Shown piece by piece: positions 45,302-52,987 of a stretch of 64,000 nucleotides of DNA; the stretch's first letter is position 1, and every line of letters starts with the position of its first letter. The translations under genes and the position numbers were made by a program. The notes under the pieces were generated by a model. That model ran no database searches and was not told the DNA's origin. It was given only the letters and a program-made list of their open reading frames with translations. Source of the stretch: Microbacterium terrae (GTDB lineage: Bacteria; Actinomycetota; Actinomycetes; Actinomycetales; Microbacteriaceae); contig NZ_JAFDSS010000001.1 in NCBI RefSeq assembly GCF_017831975.1, positions 2,046,001-2,110,000 on the forward strand. The letters run 5' to 3'.

Positions 45302-46503
45302 GCGGGTTCGTCGGAGCGCTCGGCGACGCGTGGGCCGAGCTGCGCCACCACAAGCTGCGGGTGCTGCTGAGCCTCATCGGCATCGCGGTGTCGGTCGCGG
45401 CGATCACCGCGGTGGTCGCGCTCGGCGAGTATCAGCGGCAGTCCATGGCCGAGCAGTCCGACCGCTACGGTGGCCGGCAGGCGACGGTGACCGTCTCGGC
45501 GATGTCGACCGATACCGCACCGTTCGACGCCGCAGCCTTCGATGAGCGAGTCGACGCCGTGTCGGAGCGCTACGAGTTCTCGCACCGCACCCGCGTCGTC
45601 GACGGACTGCAGCTCGAGGTGCAGACGCCCGACCAGGTGCAGCCCGTCACGGCGAAGCTCGTCGACGAGGCGTGGCCGGTGATGCATCGCACCGCGCTCG
45701 CGGAGGGCCGCTGGTTCCGCAGCGGCGACGGGGACCTGCTCGCTCCCCCGGTGGTGATCTCGGAGGCGCTGTGGGATGCGTTCGGGCGCCCCGCTCTCGG
45801 CGCATTCGCGCTTCCGCTGGCTGGCGAGCTCGCCGGCTCGTACCCCGTGATCGGGATCACGCCCCGGCAGTACCCGGGCGACGAGGAGAAGTCGATCGTG
45901 CTCCTGGGCGACAGCTACTCGGCGCGGGTCGACGTGCTGCCGCCCGAGGCGGGCGTGATGTGGGAGTTCTGGGTGTCGGACGACCTGGTCGCCGACGTGG
46001 GCCCCGTGCTCGCGATGGATCTGCGCGCCGGCCTCGAGGGCACCGAGGTGATGGTCTCGCGCAGCGACTGGGGCTCGCGTCCCGAGAACGCCGACCAGGC
46101 AGCGGTCTTCGAGGCGATCACGGGCGGCATCGCCGGCCTCGTGCTGCTCCTGGGCGGCCTGGGGCTCGTGAACATCCAGCTGGTCGCGATGCGCCAGCGC
46201 ATCCGCGAGATCGGCGTGAGGCGCAGCTTCGGCGCCACGGGCGGGCGCGTGTTCTTCTCGGTGCTGCTGGAGTCGGTGGTGGCGACGGCGGTCGCCGGGG
46301 TCGTCGGAATCGCCCTCGCGGTCGCGATCCTCAAGGCGCCGTTCGTCGAGTCGCTGTTCGTCGGGATGCAGGACATCCCCGCGTTCCCGTTCAGGGCCGC
46401 GGTGATCGGACTGACGGCGGCGGTCGCCATCGGCGCGCTGGCGGGGTTCATCCCGGCCCTCGCCGCGGTGAGGGCGAAGGTGATCGATGCGCTGCGCTTC
46501 TGA
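45298..46503 (+). CDS. MacB-like ABC permease, FtsX fold
   Basis: 401 residues: one N-terminal TM helix (about 18-40), a large extracytoplasmic MacB_PCD domain (about 45-275), then three TM helices in the FtsX domain (about 280-395), with RQRIREIGVRRSFGATGGRVF, the cytosolic coupling element, and ending VRAKVIDALRF. It forms a tripartite-like exporter with the preceding adaptor and ATPase. The GTG at 45298 overlaps the ATPase stop. An 80-bp gap with PadR sites follows. Confidence 0.9.
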   Translation: MSGFVGALGDAWAELRHHKLRVLLSLIGIAVSVAAITAVVALGEYQRQSMAEQSDRYGGRQATVTVSAMSTDTAPFDAAAFDERVDAVSERYEFSHRTRVVDGLQLEVQTPDQVQPVTAKLVDEAWPVMHRTALAEGRWFRSGDGDLLAPPVVISEALWDAFGRPALGAFALPLAGELAGSYPVIGITPRQYPGDEEKSIVLLGDSYSARVDVLPPEAGVMWEFWVSDDLVADVGPVLAMDLRAGLEGTEVMVSRSDWGSRPENADQAAVFEAITGGIAGLVLLLGGLGLVNIQLVAMRQRIREIGVRRSFGATGGRVFFSVLLESVVATAVAGVVGIALAVAILKAPFVESLFVGMQDIPAFPFRAAVIGLTAAVAIGALAGFIPALAAVRAKVIDALRF

Positions 46504-46515
46504 TCGCTTGAAATG

Positions 46516-46560
46516 ATTCCCGGTATGCATATACTCGGTAACTAGATACTCGGTATACAG
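46516..46560 (+). promoter_or_regulatory. Double PadR operator and promoter of padR
   Basis: Copy A (46516-46538) is identical over 23 bp to the site at 43548. Copy B contains ATACTCGGTAT (46546-46556), an ATAC-N3-GTAT palindrome, and ends GTATACAG. TATACT (46530-46535) is the likely -10, leaving copy B just downstream of the start site, as expected for autorepression. Confidence 0.7.
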
Positions 46561-46583
46561 CCGAGGCGGCAAGGGAGACACTC

Positions 46584-47297
46584 ATGTCGGTTCGCCAGAG
46601 TCTGCTCGCGATCCTCGATCAGGGGCCGTGCTACGGCTACCAGCTGCGCGCGGAGTTCGACCGCCGCACCGGCTCGACCTGGCCGCTGAACGTCGGCCAG
46701 ATCTACAACACCCTCGACCGCCTCGAGCGCGACGGCCTCGTCGCGAAGGGCGAGGTCGACGAGCAGGGCCACGTGTACTGGGAGATCACGGATGCCGGTT
46801 CGGCCGAGGTCGCCGCCTGGCTCGGATCGCCGGTCGAGCGGTCGGGCGGCACGCGCGACGAGCTCGCGATCAAGCTCGCCGTCGCCGCCACCCTCCCCGG
46901 CGTTGACGTGACCGAGGTGATCCAGACCCAGCGCCGGGCGTCGCTCTCGCAGCTGCAGTCGCTGCAGCGGGCGAAGTACGCCGGCGCCGACCCGAACGGG
47001 CCGGAGGAGCTCGCCTGGGCTCTCGTCATCGACTCGATGATCTTCGCGGCCGAAGCCGAGGTGCGCTGGCTCGACCACACCGAGCAGCGCCTGGCCCTGC
47101 ACCCGCAGCACGCGATGACGCTCGAGCTGTCGACCGAGCGCCCCAAGCGCGGGCGACCCGCCCTTCGACAGGCTCAGGGATCGGATGCGGCGGCTCAGGG
47201 ATCGGACGTGGCGGCTCAGGGATCGGCATCCGACGCCTCGGACGTCGAGCGAGCGAGGCGAGACGAAACGCCGTCGCACTCCGGAGCCGCGCGATGA
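46584..47297 (+). CDS. PadR-family transcription regulator with repetitive C-terminal tail
   Basis: 237 residues. The winged HTH (about 1-85) shows RQSLLAILDQGPCYGYQLRAE and NVGQIYNTLDRLERDGLV, hallmarks of PadR; a dimerisation helix domain follows (about 90-180). From about residue 190 the tail contains three 7-residue repeats (AQGSDAA-like) encoded by an exact 21-bp tandem repeat that begins with an intergenic-repeat-like sequence. The ATG follows AAGGGAG. PadR proteins repress efflux pumps and respond to small ligands. Its stop overlaps the next ABC ATPase by 4 bp, so regulator and transporter share one mRNA. Confidence 0.92.
   Translation: MSVRQSLLAILDQGPCYGYQLRAEFDRRTGSTWPLNVGQIYNTLDRLERDGLVAKGEVDEQGHVYWEITDAGSAEVAAWLGSPVERSGGTRDELAIKLAVAATLPGVDVTEVIQTQRRASLSQLQSLQRAKYAGADPNGPEELAWALVIDSMIFAAEAEVRWLDHTEQRLALHPQHAMTLELSTERPKRGRPALRQAQGSDAAAQGSDVAAQGSASDASDVERARRDETPSHSGAAR
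47159..47227 (+). repeat. Three 21-bp tandem repeats and a REP-like palindrome inside padR
   Basis: GGCTCAGGGATCGGA occurs at 47171, 47192 and, with a changed last base, at 47213: period 21 bp. The first copy belongs to CCCTTCGACAGGCTCAGGG (47161-47179), a semi-palindromic word that I recall as a common dispersed intergenic repeat in Microbacteriaceae; here it is translated. Confidence 0.75.
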
Positions 47298-48016
47298 GCG
47301 CACCGGTGCTGCGCCTCATCGGCGTGACCCAGCAGTACGGCTCGGGTCCGACGGCGGTCTCGGCGCTGTCGGGGGTCGACCTCGAGGTGCACGAGGGCGA
47401 GCTCGTCGCCGTGATGGGGGCATCCGGATCGGGCAAGTCGACTCTGCTGTCGATCGCGGGCGGTCTCGCGACGCCGACGACCGGCGAAGTGGTCATCGAG
47501 GGCGAGCACCTGAGCGTGCAGGCACCGCAGCAGCTCGCGGCGCTGCGGCGCCGGTCGCTCGGGTTCGTCTTCCAGGACTTCAATCTCATCCCGACCCTCA
47601 CGGCGCTCGAGAACGTGACGCTGCCGCTCGAGCTCGACGGCTTCCGAGCCCGGGGGGCGCGCCGTGCGGGTCGGGATGCGCTCGAATCGGTGGGTCTCGC
47701 CGACAAGCTGCACGCGTACCCCGACGATCTGTCGGGCGGGCAGCAGCAGCGCGTCGCGATCGCGCGCGCCGTCGTCGGCGGCCGTCGGCTGATCCTCGCC
47801 GACGAGCCGACGGGTGCGCTGGACTCGGTGACGGGCGAGATGGTGCTGCGGATGCTGCGCACCCGGGTGGATGCCGGCGCCGCCGGCATCCTCGTCACCC
47901 ACGAGGCCCGCCACGCGGCCTTCGCCGACCGCATCGTGTTCCTGCGCGACGGCCGCATCATCGACGAGTCGCGCCGGGAGGGCGCCGAGACCCTCCTCGC
48001 GGGCGGCCCGCGGTGA
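47294..48016 (+). CDS. ABC transporter ATP-binding protein (second exporter)
   Basis: 240 residues. Walker A GASGSGKSTL (near 42-51), Q-loop VFQDFNLIPTLTALENV, signature LSGGQQQRVAIARAV, Walker B LILADEPTGALD and H-loop VTHEARHAA are complete. It belongs to the LolD/MacB/BceA group whose permeases have FtsX domains. Four-bp overlaps at both ends tie it to padR and to the 951-residue permease. Confidence 0.93.
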   Translation: MSAPVLRLIGVTQQYGSGPTAVSALSGVDLEVHEGELVAVMGASGSGKSTLLSIAGGLATPTTGEVVIEGEHLSVQAPQQLAALRRRSLGFVFQDFNLIPTLTALENVTLPLELDGFRARGARRAGRDALESVGLADKLHAYPDDLSGGQQQRVAIARAVVGGRRLILADEPTGALDSVTGEMVLRMLRTRVDAGAAGILVTHEARHAAFADRIVFLRDGRIIDESRREGAETLLAGGPR

Positions 48017-50868
48017 CCGGGGTCCTCGAGGCGCCGACGCAGCCGCCTGAGGAAGTGCCCGAGCCGGATGCCGCGACCCCGCGCCGCAGCATCTGGCCGC
48101 GTCTGCGGGCCGACCTCCGGCTCGCCGCGCGGCAGGTGCGCCGCACGACGGGCTCGAGCGCCCTCGTGATGATGCTCGTGATGCTCCCGGTCGCGGGGCT
48201 CGCCGGCGGCGCCATCTTCTGGCAGAGCCACATCCCGACGCGCGAGCAGTCGGCGACCCTCGAGCTCGGCGCCAACGAGTCGCGGATCGACGTGGTCGGC
48301 GGCGCCGACCCGAGCCGCCGGCAGGCGGTCGACGACCCGTGGAACAACACGATCGACACCGATGACCAGGGCCGCCCCGTCAACCCCGAGCAGCCGATGC
48401 CCGAGGATCCGTACGCGCTTATCCCCGCCGACGCGACGGTCGCGGAGGTGGTGGAGTGGGCGCAGGTCTTCGTCGAGACCGCCGCGGGCGTCGGCAACGT
48501 CGCGGCCACCGCCGGCGATGTGTGGGACCCGGTGTTCGACGGGCGCTTCCTGCTGCTGGAGGGCGAGGCGCCGGCCTCCGCCGACCAGGTCCTCGTCTCG
48601 CCGGGCATCCTCGAGCGGCTCGACGCGCGGGTGGGCGATGAGATCGTGCTCGTCGACAGCGACCGAACCTTCGAGATCACGGGCACGATGCGCCGCGCCG
48701 ACGCGCGGCCGGCCGATCCCGAAGTGTTCCTCCCGGCGTCGGCATCCGACCTGGTGGTCGGCCAGACCCGCTGGTACGTCGCGGACTGGCAGCCCGGACT
48801 CGACGAACTCGCGAAGCTCAACCACGCCGGATTCGTCGCCTTCGCCCACGACCTGCTGGTGCACCCGCCGGCCGGCGCGTACACCTCGCAGTGGCGCAAC
48901 GACACGGCGCAGGCGAGCTCGATGCTGATGGTCGCCCTCATCGTGGTCGCCTTCAGCGGCTACCTCATCGTGCTCCTCGCCGGTGCCGCCTTCGCGGTGT
49001 CGGCCCGCCGCCAGCAGCGATCGCTCGCCGTGGCCGCGAGCGTCGGCGCCTCGAACACCGACGTGTTCCGCGTCGTCGTGCTGCAGGGCACGGTGCTCGG
49101 CACCGTCGCGGGCGTCACGGGCGTCGTCCTCGGCGCGGCCGGCGCCTGGCTCGCCCTCGAGCTCACCGACAGCGGGGCCGTGGGCTCGTTCTGGGGCAAC
49201 TGGGGTTACAACGTGCCCTGGGCGCTGACGGCCGGCATCCTCGTCTTCGCCGTCGTCGTCGGCAGCATCTCGGCGATCGCCCCCGCGCGCGCCGCCACCC
49301 GCGGCGACGTGATCGGAGCCCTGCGCGGCTCACGGCGCCCGCCGCGGGAGCCGGCCAAGCTCCCACTGGGCGGTGTGCTCGTGATGTCGGTCGGGCTCGG
49401 CGCGGCGATCGCAAGCGGTCTCGCGATCGCCGCACTGAACTCCGCGGACCGGATCGACTACGCGCATCCGCTGCGCATCGCAGCGATGTTCGGCATCGTC
49501 CTCGGCCCGATCGTCTTCCAGATCGGGTTCCTGATCGCCGGGCGCTGGGTGCTCGAGGTGGTCGCACGACCGGTCGCCCGCATCGGGATCGCACCGCGGA
49601 TCGCCGCGCGGGATGCCGCGGCCAACCCGTCGCGCGTCGTTCCGGCGTTCGCCGCGATCACGGTGTGCGTCTTCATCGCCTCGTTCGCGCTCGCCAGCAC
49701 GGCGCTGCAGGGCAACGCGAACGCGCGTAGCTACTGGTACGCGGGGCCCCTCCACAGCGTGTCCGCCTTCATCTACTCCCCCACCGCCGACGACGACGCC
49801 GCGCTGGTCGACGCCGCCGACGAGCTGCTCGCTGCGACCGACCCGACGGCGACGGTGGTCGTATCGACGGCCCGCGGCACCGAGTACGACCTCGAGACCG
49901 GCGTCGCACTCGACCCCGACGCTCCCGTGTACGGCGTCGCCGGGCAGCCGACCGAGACCTGCCCCGACTGCGGCGGCGACGAGGCAGCGCTCAACGGCGG
50001 GCTCACGATCGTCGCGCCGGGCGACGTTGCGGCCCTGCTCGACATGCCGGTCTCCGCCGCCACGCTCGAGGCCTACCGCGAAGGGGCGATGATCATCACC
50101 GACGCGCAGTTCGTCACGTCGAGCGGCATGGCGGTGATCACCGAGTGGACCGAGACGAGCCGCGAGCAGTACTACGCAGCCATGAACACGGTCGACTGGG
50201 CGGACGCCGACGCGCTCGCGGCGCTGCCCGACCCCGATGCCGAGCACGAACTCCCGGCCGAGCTCATCGAACCGCCGTTCATCTCGTCGAACACGCAGGC
50301 GATGGTGAGCCCCGAGACCGCCGAGAGGCTCGGGATCGTGACGATGCCGTCCACCGTGGTCGCCCTGCGCGACGAGCCCCTCGAGACTGCCACGCTCGAC
50401 CGGATCACCGCCGACGCCGCTGCGACGCGCGTCAGCGAGGGCGCCTACATCGGGGTGAACTACGAAGACGGTCCCGACCCGCAGGAGCCCTGGCTCTGGC
50501 TCATCACCGGTGCCGCCATGGTGCTCGTCATCGCGGCGAGCGCGGTGTGCCTCGGCCTCACCCGCTTCGAACGCCGCCCCGACGACGCCACGCTCACCGC
50601 GGTCGGCGGGTCGCGGATGCTGCGCCGAGCCATCAACCTCTGGCAGGCGGTGATCGTGGTCGGCATCGGCTCGGTGGTCGGCACGGCCGCCGGGCTCATC
50701 CCGGTGTGGGGCACGACGCAGACCTCCGACGGCTATCTGAAGTTCGAGGATGCCCCGTGGCTGCTCCTCTGCCTCCTCGCCGTCGCACTCCCGATTGCGA
50801 TCGCGCTGGCCGCGTGGCTCGTGCCCCCGCGGCATCCCGACCTCACCCGACGCAACGCGATCGCCTGA
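48013..50868 (+). CDS. Large FtsX-domain ABC permease
   Basis: 951 residues from the GTG at 48013 (GTGA overlap). One TM helix (about 50-72), a large extracytoplasmic domain (about 75-300), three TM helices of the first FtsX domain (about 305-435), TM helices at about 455 and 500, a second extracytoplasmic domain (about 570-815) containing a CPDCGG pair, and the last three helices of a second FtsX domain (about 820-940). This ten-TM, two-FtsX layout resembles BceB-like or bacteriocin/antibiotic-extrusion permeases. With the ATPase it forms a second exporter; substrate unknown. Confidence 0.9.
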   Translation: MTGVLEAPTQPPEEVPEPDAATPRRSIWPRLRADLRLAARQVRRTTGSSALVMMLVMLPVAGLAGGAIFWQSHIPTREQSATLELGANESRIDVVGGADPSRRQAVDDPWNNTIDTDDQGRPVNPEQPMPEDPYALIPADATVAEVVEWAQVFVETAAGVGNVAATAGDVWDPVFDGRFLLLEGEAPASADQVLVSPGILERLDARVGDEIVLVDSDRTFEITGTMRRADARPADPEVFLPASASDLVVGQTRWYVADWQPGLDELAKLNHAGFVAFAHDLLVHPPAGAYTSQWRNDTAQASSMLMVALIVVAFSGYLIVLLAGAAFAVSARRQQRSLAVAASVGASNTDVFRVVVLQGTVLGTVAGVTGVVLGAAGAWLALELTDSGAVGSFWGNWGYNVPWALTAGILVFAVVVGSISAIAPARAATRGDVIGALRGSRRPPREPAKLPLGGVLVMSVGLGAAIASGLAIAALNSADRIDYAHPLRIAAMFGIVLGPIVFQIGFLIAGRWVLEVVARPVARIGIAPRIAARDAAANPSRVVPAFAAITVCVFIASFALASTALQGNANARSYWYAGPLHSVSAFIYSPTADDDAALVDAADELLAATDPTATVVVSTARGTEYDLETGVALDPDAPVYGVAGQPTETCPDCGGDEAALNGGLTIVAPGDVAALLDMPVSAATLEAYREGAMIITDAQFVTSSGMAVITEWTETSREQYYAAMNTVDWADADALAALPDPDAEHELPAELIEPPFISSNTQAMVSPETAERLGIVTMPSTVVALRDEPLETATLDRITADAAATRVSEGAYIGVNYEDGPDPQEPWLWLITGAAMVLVIAASAVCLGLTRFERRPDDATLTAVGGSRMLRRAINLWQAVIVVGIGSVVGTAAGLIPVWGTTQTSDGYLKFEDAPWLLLCLLAVALPIAIALAAWLVPPRHPDLTRRNAIA

Positions 50869-50900
50869 TCTGAGACGAACCGGCCCCTGCCGGACACACC

Positions 50901-50908
50901 CTGTATAC
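50901..50908 (+). promoter_or_regulatory. Candidate third PadR half-site before the 45-residue ORF
   Basis: CTGTATAC is the exact inverse of GTATACAG at 46553-46560 in the padR operator. TATACG overlapping it could act as a -10 for the small ORF at 50931. Confidence 0.4.
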
Positions 50909-50930
50909 GAACGTCAGAGAGGACTCCCCC

Positions 50931-51068
50931 ATGACCCCTGCCTCCGCCCCCGCCGACCGCATCTCGCTCCACCCCGTCACCGTCGACCCCGCGGCCCTCG
51001 CGCTCCCGCCGACAGAGCCCATAGACATCAGCGAGCTGATCGCCCTCGAAGCATCCCGCACCCGCTGA
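50931..51068 (+). CDS. 45-residue small protein downstream of the PadR/ABC operon
   Basis: Translates to a 45-residue peptide starting MTPASAPADRISLHPVTVD and ending LIALEASRTR, with no cysteine, no TM segment and no signal peptide. AGAGAGGA stands seven nt before the ATG, and a PadR-like half-site lies 23 bp upstream. It is read in the same direction 62 bp after the permease. It might be a precursor peptide exported by the adjacent ABC transporter, a small regulator or a chance ORF; the good ribosome site and operator argue for a real gene. No homologue is known to me. Confidence 0.55.
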   Translation: MTPASAPADRISLHPVTVDPAALALPPTEPIDISELIALEASRTR

Positions 51069-51158
51069 CCCCTTCCCTCGCGAGAATGAGGAGGCGGGGG
51101 CGAGGGGCGGCGGCGGGGCATGCTGTCGCCTCCCAGGCGGCACCCACTACCCTTAAGC

Positions 51159-52979
51159 GTGATCGAAACCGAATCCCCGATCGAGGACGCGGCTGCCGAG
51201 CAGCCCGCCGCGATGACATTCGCAGACCTCGGATTGGGCGAAGCGGCGCTGAAGGCGCTGCGCGACGTCGGCTACGAGACCCCCTCCGCCATCCAGGCGG
51301 CCACCATTCCGACCCTGCTCGCCGGCCGCGACGTGGTCGGCATGGCGCAGACCGGCACCGGCAAGACGGCGGCGTTCGCCCTGCCGATCATCGACCGCCT
51401 CGACGTGTCGCAGAAGAACCCGCAGGCGCTCGTGCTCGCCCCGACGCGCGAGCTCGCGCTGCAGGTGTGCGAGGCGTTCGAGAAGTACGCGTCGCACCTG
51501 CGCAACGTCCACGTGCTGCCCGTCTACGGCGGTCAGGGCTACGGCGTGCAGCTGTCGGCGCTCCGCCGCGGCGTGCACATCGTCGTCGGCACCCCCGGCC
51601 GCATCATCGATCACCTCGAGAAGGGCACGCTCGACCTCTCCGAGCTGAAGTACCTCGTGCTCGACGAGGCCGACGAGATGCTCAAGATGGGCTTCGCCGA
51701 AGACGTCGAGACGATCCTCGCCGAGACCCCCGAGACCAAGCAGGTCGCACTGTTCTCGGCCACCATGCCGGCCACGATCCGCCGCATGTCGAAGCAGTAC
51801 CTGCACGACCCCGAAGAGATCACGGTCAAGTCGAAGACCACGACGTCGTCGACGATCGCCCAGCGCTACCTGATCACGGCGTGGCAGCAGAAGATGGACG
51901 TGCTCACCCGCATCCTCGAAGTCGAGAACTTCGACGGCATGATCATCTTCGGCCGCACCCGCAGCGTCACCGAGGAGATCGCAGAGAAGCTCCGTGCCCG
52001 CGGGTACTCCGCCGCGGCCATCAACGGCGACATCGCCCAGGCCCAGCGCGAGAAGACGGTCAACCAGCTCAAGTCGGGCAAGCTCGACATCCTGGTCGCC
52101 ACCGATGTCGCCGCCCGCGGCCTCGACGTCGAGCGCATCTCACACGTCGTCAACTACGACATCCCCACCGACACCGAGTCGTACGTGCACCGCATCGGTC
52201 GCACCGGTCGCGCCGGCCGCTCGGGCGACGCGATCTCGTTCGTGACCCCGAAGGAGCGCTGGCTCGTCAAGGCGATCGAGAAGGCGACCCGCCAGGAGCT
52301 CACCGAGATGGCGCTGCCGAGCGTCGACGAGGTGAACGTCACGCGGCTCGCGCGCTTCGACGACCGCATCACCGCGGCCCTCGCCGAGACCGAGCGCGTC
52401 GACCGCTTCCGCGACATCGTCGCCCACTACGTGCGTCACCACGATGTGCCCGAGATGGATGTCGCCGCGGCGCTCGCGATCGTGTCGCAGGGCGAGACCC
52501 CCCTGCTGCTCGAGCCCGACCCCGAGCCGCAGCGCCGCGAGCGCCCCGACCGCGATCGCGGCGAGCGCAGCGACCGCGACGGCTTCGACCGCGGCCCCAA
52601 GCGCGAGCAGCGCACGCCGCGCGAGGGCTTCTCGACCTACCGCATCGCGGTCGGCCGCCGCCAGCGTGTCGAGCCGCGCCAGATCGTCGGCGCCCTCGCG
52701 AACGAGGGCGGCCTGCGCCGCGACGACTTCGGCGCGATCCAGATCCGCCCCGACTTCTCGCTCGTCGAGCTGCCCAGCGATCTGCCCCGCGACACGCTCG
52801 ACCGCCTCGCCGACACCCGCATCTCGGGGCAGCTGATCGAGCTGCGCCTCGACACGGGTCGGCCGCAGCGCCGCGACGGCGACCGCAAGCCCTTCCGCAA
52901 GAGCTACGACGACGACCGCCCGCGGCGCGACTTCGGCGACCGGCCCGAGCGCAAGCCGCGCCACAAGCGCGAGGACTGA
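51159..52979 (+). CDS. DEAD-box ATP-dependent RNA helicase with DbpA-type C-terminal domain
   Basis: 606 residues from a GTG with TACCCT five nt upstream. Q motif TFADLGLGEAALKALRDVGY, motif I AQTGTGKT, Ia PTRELALQV, II DEADEML, III SATMP, IV-VI including ATDVAARGLDVERI and HRIGRTGRAGR. After an acidic/basic linker an RRM-like DbpA domain (about 505-575; YRIAVGRRQRVEPRQIVGAL) and a basic RGD-rich tail follow. It probably remodels rRNA or mRNA during ribosome assembly or cold stress, like DeaD/CsdA. It ends 8 bp from the convergent SulP gene. Confidence 0.92.
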   Translation: MIETESPIEDAAAEQPAAMTFADLGLGEAALKALRDVGYETPSAIQAATIPTLLAGRDVVGMAQTGTGKTAAFALPIIDRLDVSQKNPQALVLAPTRELALQVCEAFEKYASHLRNVHVLPVYGGQGYGVQLSALRRGVHIVVGTPGRIIDHLEKGTLDLSELKYLVLDEADEMLKMGFAEDVETILAETPETKQVALFSATMPATIRRMSKQYLHDPEEITVKSKTTTSSTIAQRYLITAWQQKMDVLTRILEVENFDGMIIFGRTRSVTEEIAEKLRARGYSAAAINGDIAQAQREKTVNQLKSGKLDILVATDVAARGLDVERISHVVNYDIPTDTESYVHRIGRTGRAGRSGDAISFVTPKERWLVKAIEKATRQELTEMALPSVDEVNVTRLARFDDRITAALAETERVDRFRDIVAHYVRHHDVPEMDVAAALAIVSQGETPLLLEPDPEPQRRERPDRDRGERSDRDGFDRGPKREQRTPREGFSTYRIAVGRRQRVEPRQIVGALANEGGLRRDDFGAIQIRPDFSLVELPSDLPRDTLDRLADTRISGQLIELRLDTGRPQRRDGDRKPFRKSYDDDRPRRDFGDRPERKPRHKRED

Positions 52980-52987
52980 CGCCGCGC

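Noticed and set aside
50931..51068. Daptide or lanthipeptide precursor
   Set aside because: No cysteine, and none of the needed modifying enzymes (lanthionine synthetase, or aminotransferase/methyltransferase/dehydrogenase set) lies next to the ORF; the C-terminus is SRTR rather than Thr.
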